In this document: piece after piece, positions 35,530-44,479 of the stretch | Position numbering within the stretch: position 1 is the stretch's first letter | Layout: every line of letters starts with the position of its first letter | Assembly: GCF_000718635.1 (NCBI RefSeq) | Contig: NZ_JOBF01000002.1 | Location: 248,001-312,000, forward strand | Source of the DNA: Streptomyces varsoviensis | Lineage (GTDB): Bacteria > Actinomycetota > Actinomycetes > Streptomycetales > Streptomycetaceae | DNA length: 64,000 nucleotides | Reading direction: 5' to 3' | The notes under the pieces: model-generated | What the model saw: only the letters and a program-made list of their open reading frames with translations | What the model was told of the DNA's origin: nothing | The model's database searches: none | Position numbers and translations under genes: made by a program

Positions 35530-36552
35530 TCACGGCGAGCGTCGGGTGCGGGTCCAGTCCAGCAGTTGGCGGGCGGTCCAGGTGTTGATGACGCGTTCGG
35601 CCGGGATGCCGCACTCCTCGGCCCGGGCGCAGCCGTAGACCTGCCAGTCCAGTTGGCCCGGCGCGTGGGCGTCGCTGTCGATCGCGAAGAGGACCCCGGC
35701 GTCCAGGGCCTGGCGGATCAGGCGCCGCGGCGGATCGAGGCGGTCCGGGCGGCTGTTGATCTCGACCGCGGTGCCGAACCGCGCGCACGCCGCGAACACC
35801 ATCGCCGCGTCGAACCGCGACTCGGGGCGCCCCTTGCCGGTCACAATCCGGCCGGTGCAGTGCCCGAGCACGTCCACCAGCGGGCTGGCGGCGGCCGCCA
35901 CCAGCCGCCGCGTCATCGCGTCCTCCTCCATCCGCAGCTTGGAGTGGGCCGAGGCCACGACCAGGTCCAAACGCTCCAGGAGCGCCGACTCCTGGTCCAG
36001 CGAGCCATCGGCGAGGATGTCGCACTCGATGCCGGTCAGCAGCCGAAAGCCCTTCCCGAGCCGCTTGTCGACCCCGTGCACGGTCTTGATCTGGTCCCGC
36101 AGCCGCTCGGCCGTCAGCCCGTTCGCGATCCGGAGGCTGGGGGAGTGGTCGGTGAGCACGGCCCACTGATGGCCCACCGCCTTCGCGCCGCCAGCCATCG
36201 CCTCGATGGGGCTGCCACCGTCCGACCAGTCCGAGTGCAGATGGCAGTCGCCGCGCAGCGCCTCGCGCAGCTCGCCGCCGCCCTCCACGAGCGGTTTCTC
36301 GGCCTCTTCCTCCAGCCGGGCCAGGTACTCCGGCACGTCGCCCGCGAGCGCCTCGGACACCACCCGCGCGGTCTTGGGGCCGATGCCCGTCAGCTCGGTC
36401 AGCGTCCCGGCCTCGGCGCGCTCGGCCGGTTCCCCCGCCGGAAGGCCGGCGACGACCTCCGACGCGGTACGGAACGCCTGCACCCGGTACGTGGGGGACT
36501 GCCCGCGCTCCAGCAGGAACGCGATGCGGTCCAGCGCCTCCACCGGTTCCAT
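35530..36552 (-). CDS. PHP domain protein, PolX C-terminal-like
   Basis: 340 aa from ATG 36552. An N-terminal helix-hairpin-helix region (FRTASEVVAGLPAG, LTELTGIGPKTARVVSEALA) is followed by a PHP metallo-phosphoesterase domain: HxHxDW as GDCHLHSDWSDGG, AVLTDHSPSLRIANGL, LTGIECDILADG, VVASAHSK, LGHCTGRIV and IDSDAHAP. All expected metal-ligand segments are there. It resembles PolX without its polymerase core, so a 3'-exonuclease or phosphatase is likely. Confidence 0.87.
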   Translation of the reverse strand: MEPVEALDRIAFLLERGQSPTYRVQAFRTASEVVAGLPAGEPAERAEAGTLTELTGIGPKTARVVSEALAGDVPEYLARLEEEAEKPLVEGGGELREALRGDCHLHSDWSDGGSPIEAMAGGAKAVGHQWAVLTDHSPSLRIANGLTAERLRDQIKTVHGVDKRLGKGFRLLTGIECDILADGSLDQESALLERLDLVVASAHSKLRMEEDAMTRRLVAAAASPLVDVLGHCTGRIVTGKGRPESRFDAAMVFAACARFGTAVEINSRPDRLDPPRRLIRQALDAGVLFAIDSDAHAPGQLDWQVYGCARAEECGIPAERVINTWTARQLLDWTRTRRSP

Positions 36553-36702
36553 CGCTCACCCGCCTACCGCCCCGGCGGCTCGCCGGGGCGGGGCGTATCG
36601 CCCGTCGGCCCCGTTGCCCGAGGCCATGACCATGATCCGGCCGGGCGGGCCACTCGGCAACAGCGACAACGGACGTCCGGGCGGCGCGGGCCATCAGACC
36701 GG

Positions 36703-36957
36703 CTAGCCGCCCGCGCCAGTGCCGCCGCTGTCCGCGCGGCCGCGGCCCCCGGCCCGCCGCACCTCCAGCCCGTCCAGCAGCCGGCGCGTCGCCTCGGCCA
36801 CCGCGTCGACGGCCTCGTCGAACACGGCCCGGTTGTGGGCGGCCGGCGCGTGGAACCCGGAGACCTTGCGCACGTACTGCAACGCCGCCGCCCGGATGTC
36901 CGCGTCGCCGACATCCGGGGTCATGGGCGGCCGGAGAGCCTTGATTCTTCGGCACAT
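36703..36957 (-). CDS. DUF2277 small protein
   Basis: 84 aa from ATG 36957: MCRRIKALRPPMTPDVGDAD, then IRAAALQYVRKVSGFHAPAA and FDEAVDAVAEATRRLL. This is the compact helical DUF2277 family. The opening MCRRIK with its Cys is the constant part. The last 15 residues are a Gly/Ala-rich tail. The upstream region has GTATGTGCCG but no strong ribosome site. Function unknown. Confidence 0.82.
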   Translation of the reverse strand: MCRRIKALRPPMTPDVGDADIRAAALQYVRKVSGFHAPAAHNRAVFDEAVDAVAEATRRLLDGLEVRRAGGRGRADSGGTGAGG

Positions 36958-37220
36958 ACGCTCAGCGTAGGGCGGGGACCCCGGGGGCGCGCCCGCTCGC
37001 GGAGATGGCATGTCCGCGCCCGTACACGGGTTACCGGCGGGACTCCGGAGGGCATCACCTGAGTGACGAGGCGTCATCGCGCACCGCGGGTCACCCGCGC
37101 GGCCCGTCCCCACGAACGTCCCCCCACGTACGCCGACCCCACGCACGCCGACCCCACGCACGTATCCCGCGAACGTCATCCCTCCACGATCGTCCGTCCC
37201 CCCACGCTCAGGAGCAGTAC

Positions 37221-37805
37221 GTGATCCACGGTACGCCCGTGCCCGGAGACATCGGGCTCACCCAGATATCCGGTACGACCGGGAAGCTGATCCGCTTCGG
37301 CCAGTGGCTGAACGGCAATGGATTCGCCGACTACGAACACGCCTTCCTCGTCCTCCCCGACGAGCGGCTGCTGGAGGCCGAGCCGGGCGGCGCCCGCGTC
37401 AAGCCCCTCTCGGAGTACGCCGACGCGGACGTCGTCTACGCCTGCCCGCCCGGCCTGACCGACGAGCAGCGCGGCGCCGTGTGCGAGGCGAGCGGCCGCT
37501 ACGTCGGGGTGGAGTACAGCTTCCTCGACTTCCTCGCCATCGCCACGCACCGCGTCCACCTGCGGGTGCCCGGACTGCGCCGCTATGTGGCCAGCACGAA
37601 GCACATGATCTGCTCCCAACTCGTCGACCAGTGCTACCAGGACGCCGGAGTGCACCTGTTCGCCGACCGGCGCTGGTCCGGGTATGTCACGCCGGGAGCG
37701 CTCTACACCCTCCTGGCCGGGTCCGGCGCGCAGACGCGTGACGCCGCCGGGGAGCCCCAGGGCGCCGCCGACGCGGAGCCGGGCCGGACGCGCCGGGCGG
37801 CGTAG
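37221..37805 (+). CDS. YiiX-like NlpC/P60-superfamily cysteine hydrolase
   Basis: 194 aa from GTG 37221, with CAGGAGCAG six bases ahead. Circularly permuted papain-like (YiiX/YebB) features: an early GDIGLTQISGTTGKLIRFGQ, the catalytic His in DYEHAFLVLPDERLLE, and the nucleophile Cys in STKHMICSQLVDQCYQDAG. No signal peptide is present, so it acts in the cytoplasm or is exported otherwise. The 263 bp before it carry short ACGCACG/ACGTACG repeats. Substrate (peptide or amide bond) unknown. Confidence 0.78.
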   Translation: MIHGTPVPGDIGLTQISGTTGKLIRFGQWLNGNGFADYEHAFLVLPDERLLEAEPGGARVKPLSEYADADVVYACPPGLTDEQRGAVCEASGRYVGVEYSFLDFLAIATHRVHLRVPGLRRYVASTKHMICSQLVDQCYQDAGVHLFADRRWSGYVTPGALYTLLAGSGAQTRDAAGEPQGAADAEPGRTRRAA

Positions 37806-37895
37806 GGCGCGCCAAGAGGCCCATCGACCGCTGCCCGTCGGGCTCCGCGTCAGGCCCCGCCAAGTTCCGTCAAGCTCCGTCAGGTTCAGGCGGGT

Positions 37896-38225
37896 TCAGG
37901 CGGGGACGATGTCGATGCCGCCGTCCTCGATCACGCCGTTGGTGTCGCACCACGCGGTGGAGACGCCGGACTTGTCGGCCTTGATGACGTTGCCGAAGTG
38001 CCGGTAGTGGACCCCGTTGCCGTAGCAGTTGATGGCGATCTTCCACTTCACGCCCATCGCGTCGCAGCTCGCGTACGCGCCCTGGTGCCCGGCGCTTCCC
38101 GTGATGCGGGCGATCCCGCAGCTCAGCGCGCCGGCGGAGGACGCCGGTGCGCTGATGACGACGAGCGCGCCGGACGCGACGACGAGCGAGGCGGCGGTGG
38201 CGGCGAGGCGGCGACGGGTGTGCAT
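37896..38225 (-). CDS. Small secreted protein with four cysteines
   Basis: 109 aa from ATG 38225. A Sec signal peptide is plain: basic MHTRRRLAA, hydrophobic SLVVASGALVVISA, and cleavage after APASSAGA. The mature part of about 77 aa has four Cys (SCGI, SCDA, NCYG, WCDT) that can form two disulfides, a HYRHFGNVIKADKSGVST stretch and an acidic end (EDGGIDIVPA). I do not know the family. Unlinked to neighbours. Confidence 0.75.
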   Translation of the reverse strand: MHTRRRLAATAASLVVASGALVVISAPASSAGALSCGIARITGSAGHQGAYASCDAMGVKWKIAINCYGNGVHYRHFGNVIKADKSGVSTAWCDTNGVIEDGGIDIVPA

Positions 38226-38817
38226 GGAATTCCCCCTGCGGTCGGTGGTGCGTTGAAGTCGACGAGATCTTGGCATGGGCACGCGGCGGTGACCTCCCGC
38301 TAACGCGCCAACCTTCACGGTGGGCAATCGGCCATTCCGCTTCTCCCGCGGTCTCGGGGGCGGCGTTACGGGTGTATGCGGCTTCCTGATGCCGCGGTGC
38401 GACCCTCCTGTCCAGAGGAATTCCGGTCGCGGTGGAACTCACCCCTTCGAACGAATTGACCAAGCGCCCGCCACCTGGCGATCCGCGGTCATATGCCGAA
38501 GGCGGGCAATCGGATTCTCGCATTCAGTCCCCAACGGGCCCTGAAATAAGGTTCATTGGGGACGGGAGTCCCGCGCTCTCCCGCTGACGTCAACGTCTGT
38601 TCAAGGGCGCAGAGCGGCGGTGACATGGAACGAGGTGCCTCGTGACCGCGGATCGGGTCCGTTCCCTCTCGCTCTGTACTGTGGCGCGGTCGGCCGCCGG
38701 CGACATACGGAGGCCCGCGCTCCTGGCCTCATCCGGCGGAGCGCCGCTGGTGGCGGCCCCCGCGACCGCGAGCCGCGCGGTCGACCGGGGCGGTCCGTAC
38801 GGCGCCGAGGGGCGGCC
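38226..38817. promoter_or_regulatory. 592-bp intergenic region with A/T-rich part and hairpin
   Basis: It separates the secreted-protein gene from the sigma-like gene. GGGCAATCGG occurs at about 38,323 and again at about 38,505. GTCCCCAA (38527-38534) pairs with TTGGGGAC (38556-38563) around a 21-base loop. Nothing coding was found; candidate promoters for both flanking genes lie here. Confidence 0.4.
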
Positions 38818-39405
38818 GTGACCGGTGGTCCCGACCGGCCCGCGGGCGGCGGTGTGCCGTCGCGACGCCCCAGCCGCCGACTGGAGATCTCCTTCGAAGC
38901 GTTCCATGTGTTCCACGCCCGCAAGTGGCTGGAATACGCGCGCCTGCACACCGGCGACGCGCTCGTCGCGGAGAAACTCACCCAGGCCGTCTACCAGCAG
39001 CTCGCCGACCACTGGGCGCATGTCCTGCTCCAGCCCTCCGTGGACTCCTACGCCTGGACGGTGTTCAAGGAGCACATCGCCGAGTGGTTCCTGACCAACG
39101 GCCGGAGCCCGGACGCCGCCCGGTCCGCCGTTCTCGCCGCCGTCACCCGCGCCCTGCTGCGGAAGTACGGGCAGCAACTCGCCCTGCTGGAGGAGCGCGG
39201 GAACCCGGCCGGCGGCGCGGTCTCCCGGCTGTCCGAGCGGCAGTGCGACGTTTTGGTGCTGCGCTTCGCGATCGGCTACTCGGACGACCGGATCGGCGCG
39301 CTCCTCAACGTGCACGAGACCGTCGTCCGCTCCCATATACGGCACGCGAAACGCCGGCTCGTCGCGGACTTCGGGGTGGCGCAGGGACCGTACGACGAGG
39401 GCTGA
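38818..39405 (+). CDS. Sigma-70-like (ECF-type) transcription factor
   Basis: 195 aa from GTG 38818. Region 4 is clear at the end: LSERQCDVLVLRFAIGYSDD, then RIGALLNVHETVVRSHIRHA and KRRLVADF. The N-terminal part resembles region 2 in outline (FEAFHVFHARKWLEYARL, then SVDSYAWTVFKEHIAEW), but the usual acidic core-binding motif is weak. It could be an ECF-like sigma factor or a sigma-derived DNA-binding protein. No anti-sigma gene is next to it. The downstream neighbour is the convergent ABC exporter operon. Confidence 0.7.
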   Translation: MTGGPDRPAGGGVPSRRPSRRLEISFEAFHVFHARKWLEYARLHTGDALVAEKLTQAVYQQLADHWAHVLLQPSVDSYAWTVFKEHIAEWFLTNGRSPDAARSAVLAAVTRALLRKYGQQLALLEERGNPAGGAVSRLSERQCDVLVLRFAIGYSDDRIGALLNVHETVVRSHIRHAKRRLVADFGVAQGPYDEG

Positions 39406-39531
39406 CCGCGCGGCGGGCGGGGGCCGGGGAGGGCCCGGCACATCTCCCGACCCCGGCGCGTACCGCCGTGCGGTGTCGCCGGCGACCCCCGCCCCCGGTC
39501 CGTATCGCCCTGCGCCGCTGCCGTCGAAGGC

Positions 39532-41395
39532 TCACGCCGACGGCCGGGGGCGCGGGCCGCCGTCCGGTTCGCCGTGCCACGAGTGCCACAGGGCGGCGTA
39601 CGCGCCGCCGCCCGCCACCAGTTCGTCGTGCGTGCCCAGTTCGGTCAGCCGCCCCCCCGTCCATCACGGCCACCCGGTCGGCGTCGTGGGCCGTGTGCAG
39701 CCGGTGCGCGATGCTGATCACGGTCCGGCCTTCGAGTACGGCCGCCAGCGCCCGTTCCGTATGGCGCGCCGCCGTCGGATCGAGCAGGGCGGTGGCCTCG
39801 TCGAGTACGAGCGTGTGCGGATCGGCCAGGACGACGCGCGCGAGGGCGAGCTGCTGGGACCGCGCGCCGTCCGGCCGGTTCCCGTCGGCCCCCAGGTCCG
39901 TGTCCAGGCCGTCCGGCAGCTCGGCCGCCCACTCGGCGCCGACCGCCGCGAGCGCCGCGTGCAGCTCCGCGTCCGTGGCGTGTGGCGCGGCGATCAGCAG
40001 GTTGTCGCGGACCGAGCCGAGGAAGACGTGGTGTTCCTGGGTGACGAGGACGACGTGCTCGCGCAGCGCGTCCGGGGCCAGCCCGGCGATCGGCACGCCG
40101 CCGACCGTCACCGTCCCGGCGTCCGGCGCCTCGACGCCCGCCAGCAGCCTGCCCAGCGTCGACTTCCCCGCGCCGGACGGGCCGACCAGCGCCAGCCGCT
40201 CGCCGGGCCGCACCGTCAGGTCGACGCCGCGCAGGAGATCGGCGCCGCCCTCGTACGCGTAGCGCGCGCCGGCCACCTCGATCCGGTCGCCGGCGGGGAC
40301 GGCGGAAGCCTCCCGCGCCGGCCGCTCCGCCCCGGCCAGCCCCTCCACCCTGGCGAAGGAGGCGCCGCTGCTCTGCAACTGCTCGATCCACAGCAGGATC
40401 GTGTCCAGCGGCGTGGACAACTGCCGCAGATACAGCGCCGCCGCGACGACCGTGCCCAGGCTCATCGCCCCGTGGGCGTGCAGCGCGCCCCCGACCAGCA
40501 GGACGGCGACCGGGGGAAGCACGTACGAGACATCAACGGAGGGGAGCAGCACGGTGCGGAGCGCGAGCGTCCGGGTCCGCGTGCGCCGGCACCGCTCCAC
40601 GGCCTCCTGGCACGCGACCAGCCGACGCTCCCCCAGACCCAGGGCCTCGACCGTACGGGCGCCCGACGCGGAGGCCGCCAGCACCTCCGCCAACGCGGAG
40701 TTGGCCGCCCCCTCGTCGAGGTAGGCGGTACGGGCCCGGCGCAGGTACCAGCGCGTGGCGTACCGGATGCCGATCAGCGCGAGCGCCCCGCACACGCCGA
40801 GGCGGGGGTCGAGGAAGAAGACCGCGCCGAGGATGAACAGCGCCTCGACCGCGGCGACGGACACCTCCGGCGCGGCGTCGCGCAAGGCGGTGCCGACGCC
40901 GGCGACATCCGTCGTGCCGCGGGCCGTCAGGTCGCCCGTACCGGCGCGCTCCACGACCGCGGCGGGCAGCGCGAGGGCGCGGTCGACGAACTGCTCGCGC
41001 ACGCGCGCCGAGGTCCGTTCGCCGAAGCGGTGCCCGACGCGGCGGGCGAAGCGCGCCAGGACGAGCTGGACCAGGGCGAAGACCAGGATGACGAGCGCGT
41101 ACCGGTCCACGGTCCCCACGCCCTCGCCGGCCCCGACCGCGTTGATGATGCGGCCGAGCAGCCACGGGCCGACGAGCCCGGCGGCCGCGGCCAGCCCGTT
41201 GAGGGCGAGCATGGCGGCGAAGGCGCGCCGGTCCAGGCCGATCAGCCGGAACGCGGCGCGGCGCACCTGGGACGGTTCGGCGACGGGCAGAGGGCCGTGG
41301 CCCGCCGCCTCGTCCGCCGGTGCCGTGCCGGCTGCCGTCCCGGTGGCGCCCGGCCCTGCGGAGTCGTCGGTCGTGGTGCCGGGGGCGGTCGTCAT
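39532..41395 (-). pseudogene. ABC exporter subunit with active Walker A, frameshifted near its end
   Basis: Starts at ATG 41395, overlapping the partner's stop (ATGA). Six membrane helices (about 65-330) precede an ATPase domain with intact Walker A GPSGAGKSTLG, Q-loop LVTQEHH and Walker B LVLDEATALLD. The signature is degenerate (PDGARSQQLALAR instead of LSGGQ). The frame breaks after VAVMDGG at a C7 run on the plus strand (39652-39658). Removing one base restores RLTELGTHDELVAGGGAYAA and a TGA at 39532. As written, the protein would continue about 120 residues of unrelated Arg-rich sequence. Sequencing error and real mutation are both possible. Confidence 0.8.
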
Positions 41396-43539
41396 CGGAC
41401 GGCCTCCCGCGAGCGGAGGTCCGCGCTGTCGGACGTGCCTATGCCGTCCGTGGCCTCGGGCTCCGGGTCCCCCGCGCCCCGCGCCACCAGCGAGCGGTAA
41501 CCGGGGTGCTCGCGCAGCAGCTCCCCGTGGCCGCCCACGGCGGCGACGCGGCCGTCCTCCAGGTAGTACACGGTGTCCGCCCGGTCCAGCAGAAGCGGGG
41601 AGGAGCCCGTGACGACGGTGGTACGGCCCGCGCGGAACGCCCGCAGCCCGTCGGCGACGGCCGCCTCGGTATGCGCGTCCACGGCCGAGGTCGGCTCCAC
41701 GGCCAGCAGCACCTCGGGGTCGGCGAACAGCGCCCGGGCCAGCCGGACGCGCTGCCGCTGCCCGCCGGAGAGGTTGCGGCCCTGCGCGTCGATGTGCGAG
41801 TCCAGCCCCTTCGGCAGGCCCAGCACGAGGTCCTGCGCGGCGGCGGCACACAGCGCCCGGCCGACGGCCGTCGCGTCGAGCGCGTGGGGGCCGAGCGCGT
41901 GGGGGCGGACGGCGGTCTCGGCTCGTACGGCGGCCGTATCGAGCCCGGCGGTGGTGTTGGGGCCGTGGCCTGCGTCGGGCTCGGTGGGGTGGTCGGGCGA
42001 GGCGGTTGTGCCGGGCGCGGCGGTTGCGCCGAGTCCGCCGGTGGCGTCGGCTCCGTCGGGTTCGTCGAAACGGCAGGTTCGAGCGAGCCTGGCATCGTCG
42101 TCGGGTCCGCCGGGTGCGTCGAACCGGCGGGTTCGGGCGAGCCTGGCGTCGTCGAACCCGCGGGTTCGGGCGAGCCTGGCGTCGTCGGGTCCGGTGGCGT
42201 CAGCGAGCCCGGCGTCGTCGTCGAGCCCAGTGGCGGCAGCGAGCCCCGTGGGGCTCGCACGGCCCGCGACGACCTCGCGCAGCGTGCCGGAGAACAGGTC
42301 GGCCTCGTTGTCCGCGACCAGGATGCGGTCGCGCACCCGCGCCAGGTCGATGTCCCGGAGGGGCACATCGCCCCAGGTCGCCGCCGACTCGGTGAACCGG
42401 CCGAGGCGCTCGACGACGGCCGCGGTCTCCGCGGGCCGGGCGCTCACCAGCGCGGTCAGTTTTCCCGGCGCCACCTCGACGCCGGAGTCCGCGTCCCGCA
42501 GCACGGCCGGCGTCGCGGGGGCGTCCAACGCGGCGCCGCTGCCCGCGAGTTCGGGCTCCAGGTCCAGGAGGCGGAGGACGCGCCGGGCGGCGACCAGGCC
42601 GCGGCTGAGGTCGTAGCCGCCCTCGATGAAGAACGCCACCGGCACCACCAGGACCGCGACATAGCCGTAGACCGCGACGAGTTCGCCCACGGTGATCGCG
42701 CCCTGCGCGGCCATCCGGGCCGCGAGCCAGGTGACGGCGGCCAGGAACAGCGTCGGCAGCCCGATGCCGAGGGCCTGGATCCAACTCGTCACCGACCCCA
42801 CGCGGTACCCCTCCGCCTGAAGCGCCCGGGACCCCTGCCGGTACCGCTCGGCGAAGACCTCCTTGCCGCCGAGACCGTTGAGGACCCGCAGCCCACCGAC
42901 GAGGTCCGCGAAGCGGGCGGCGAGCGCGCCCTGGTGCTCCCGGTACGCGCTCTCCCTGCCCTGCAGCCGTTCCAGCAGCGGGCCGAGCACCACCGCGAGC
43001 AGCGGCACACCGAGCAGCACCACGACCGCGAGCAGCCAGGAGACGGACAGCAGCAGCGCGGCGACGACGAGGTAGGACAGGACCGCGCCGACGCCCGGGC
43101 CGGTGATGGTCAGGGTCTGGCTGATGCTCTGCACGTCGCCCATCCCGATGGTGACGATCTCGCCCGCGGTGACCCGGCGGGGCAGGGCCGCGCCCAGCCG
43201 CACCGTCTGGAGCGCCACGACCCGTACGGTGCGGAACGACGCGTCCATCCGGATCCTGGTCATGGTGCGGTGCCGCATGATGGCCAGCCAGGCGTTCAGG
43301 ACCCCCACACCCAGCAGCGCGGCGGACCAGCCGAGCAGCGCGGAGGCCCGGCCCGGCCGCAGCCCGTCGTCGATCGCGCGGGAAAGGACGTACGGCGGCA
43401 GGGTCAGGCACACCATCCAGAGACCGCCCAGCAACGCACCCGCGGCGACTCGGCGACGCTGACTGGTGACCAGCCACCAGAGGTAACGTCCGGCACTCCG
43501 GCGGTCAGGTGTACCAGGATTCATCCCCGAATCTGTCAT
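41392..43539 (-). CDS. ABC exporter subunit with degenerate Walker A and a low-complexity insert
   Basis: 715 aa from ATG 43539. Six membrane helices fill residues 20-330. The ATPase domain has an intact signature LSGGQRQRVRLARALF and H-loop region, but the Walker A position reads SARPAETAAV without the Gly-Lys-Ser/Thr loop, and Walker B reads VLLAVEPTSAVD, losing the Asp. Between Q-loop and signature is an extra stretch of about 110 residues with repeats of DDARLARTRxF. With the coupled downstream subunit it forms a heterodimeric exporter where the only complete ATP site pairs this LSGGQ with the partner's Walker A. Substrate unknown. Confidence 0.85.
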   Translation of the reverse strand: MTDSGMNPGTPDRRSAGRYLWWLVTSQRRRVAAGALLGGLWMVCLTLPPYVLSRAIDDGLRPGRASALLGWSAALLGVGVLNAWLAIMRHRTMTRIRMDASFRTVRVVALQTVRLGAALPRRVTAGEIVTIGMGDVQSISQTLTITGPGVGAVLSYLVVAALLLSVSWLLAVVVLLGVPLLAVVLGPLLERLQGRESAYREHQGALAARFADLVGGLRVLNGLGGKEVFAERYRQGSRALQAEGYRVGSVTSWIQALGIGLPTLFLAAVTWLAARMAAQGAITVGELVAVYGYVAVLVVPVAFFIEGGYDLSRGLVAARRVLRLLDLEPELAGSGAALDAPATPAVLRDADSGVEVAPGKLTALVSARPAETAAVVERLGRFTESAATWGDVPLRDIDLARVRDRILVADNEADLFSGTLREVVAGRASPTGLAAATGLDDDAGLADATGPDDARLARTRGFDDARLARTRRFDAPGGPDDDARLARTCRFDEPDGADATGGLGATAAPGTTASPDHPTEPDAGHGPNTTAGLDTAAVRAETAVRPHALGPHALDATAVGRALCAAAAQDLVLGLPKGLDSHIDAQGRNLSGGQRQRVRLARALFADPEVLLAVEPTSAVDAHTEAAVADGLRAFRAGRTTVVTGSSPLLLDRADTVYYLEDGRVAAVGGHGELLREHPGYRSLVARGAGDPEPEATDGIGTSDSADLRSREAVR

Positions 43540-43726
43540 CTGCCGAACTCTAGTAAGCACCAAACGTAAATGGCTACAAGAGATTGGCGGGGGATCGGTC
43601 AGGGAACAACAAGAGGAACACGCGAGGGGCGCGCGGACGCTTGGAGAGCGCCGCAAGAAGAAGAGCACGGCCGGGCCTTCGGGCGTATCCGCCTTTATCC
43701 CGAGTACGTCTCGCGAAACCTTTGTT

Positions 43727-43750
43727 GCTGTCCCTCGTACGAGGGACAGC
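43727..43750. promoter_or_regulatory. Perfect 24-bp palindrome upstream of the lysozyme gene
   Basis: Twelve-base arms GCTGTCCCTCGT and ACGAGGGACAGC meet without spacer. The site is about 80 bp ahead of the GH25 start and about 190 bp from the divergent ABC exporter start. An operator for a dimeric repressor is likely. The regulator is not recognised. Confidence 0.65.
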
Positions 43751-43828
43751 GCTCTCGCTCCGCCGCGGCGTCAACGCCGATACTGCTATAGCGAGTTGTC
43801 GCTGTCCGCAACCCTGGAGGAGACCGGC

Positions 43829-44434
43829 ATGCTTCACGGCATTGACGTCAGCAGTTACCAGAGCGAGAAATATCCGGTGGACGACATCGACTTCGCGTTC
43901 GTCAAGGTGACCGAAGGCACCTCGTACACGAACCCGAAGTGGGTGGCCCAGCGCGACCGGGCCCGCAAGGCGGGGCTCGTCGTCGGCTATTACCACTTCG
44001 GCAGCGGGGGCTCGATGACCGCGCAGGGGGATTACTTCCTCGGGAAAATCAAGCTGAGGGCGGGTGACATCCTGTGTTTCGACTGGGAGAGCACCAGCGT
44101 CACGTGCGCGGAAAAGGACGCCTGGCTCGCCCATGTGAAGCGCAAGGCCCCCGGACACAAGGTCGTTCTCTACTGCAACCGTGATTACTGGCTGCACCGG
44201 GACACCACCAGCGAGGCCGGCGACGGGCTGTGGATCGCGGACCCGGAACACGCCGCCGGGCACCCGGCGGTGAAACACCCGTGGACCTTCCACCAGTACA
44301 GCTCTGCCGGAAATCTCGACCGGGACGTGGCGAATTTCGCCGACGTGGCCGCGCTGCGCTCCTGGGCCGGGGCGCCGAGCGCGGCGGCCGAGACGGACGA
44401 GGCGCCGCCCGAGGGCGAGCCCGTCTCCGGCTGA
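43829..44434 (+). CDS. GH25 lysozyme-like muramidase
   Basis: 201 aa from ATG 43829 with GGAGGAGA eight bases upstream. GH25 fold features: GIDVSSYQ (catalytic-site Asp), FAFVKVTEGTSYTNPKW, GYYHFG, and the acid pair in ILCFDWES, then LWIADPE and WTFHQYSSAG. It would cleave the beta-1,4 bond between MurNAc and GlcNAc in peptidoglycan. There is no signal peptide or wall-binding domain, unusual for a streptomycete muramidase, so it may be exported by another route or released by lysis. Confidence 0.87.
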   Translation: MLHGIDVSSYQSEKYPVDDIDFAFVKVTEGTSYTNPKWVAQRDRARKAGLVVGYYHFGSGGSMTAQGDYFLGKIKLRAGDILCFDWESTSVTCAEKDAWLAHVKRKAPGHKVVLYCNRDYWLHRDTTSEAGDGLWIADPEHAAGHPAVKHPWTFHQYSSAGNLDRDVANFADVAALRSWAGAPSAAAETDEAPPEGEPVSG

Positions 44435-44437
44435 CCC

Positions 44438-44479
44438 AGGAGGGCCCCGCCCGCCCCCACCCGGCAGGGCCCTCCTTTT
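44438..44479. terminator. Bidirectional terminator
   Basis: AGGAGGGCCC at 44438-44447 pairs with GGGCCCTCCT at 44467-44476, followed by TTT on the plus strand. It lies exactly between the converging lysozyme and UppP genes. Confidence 0.85.
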
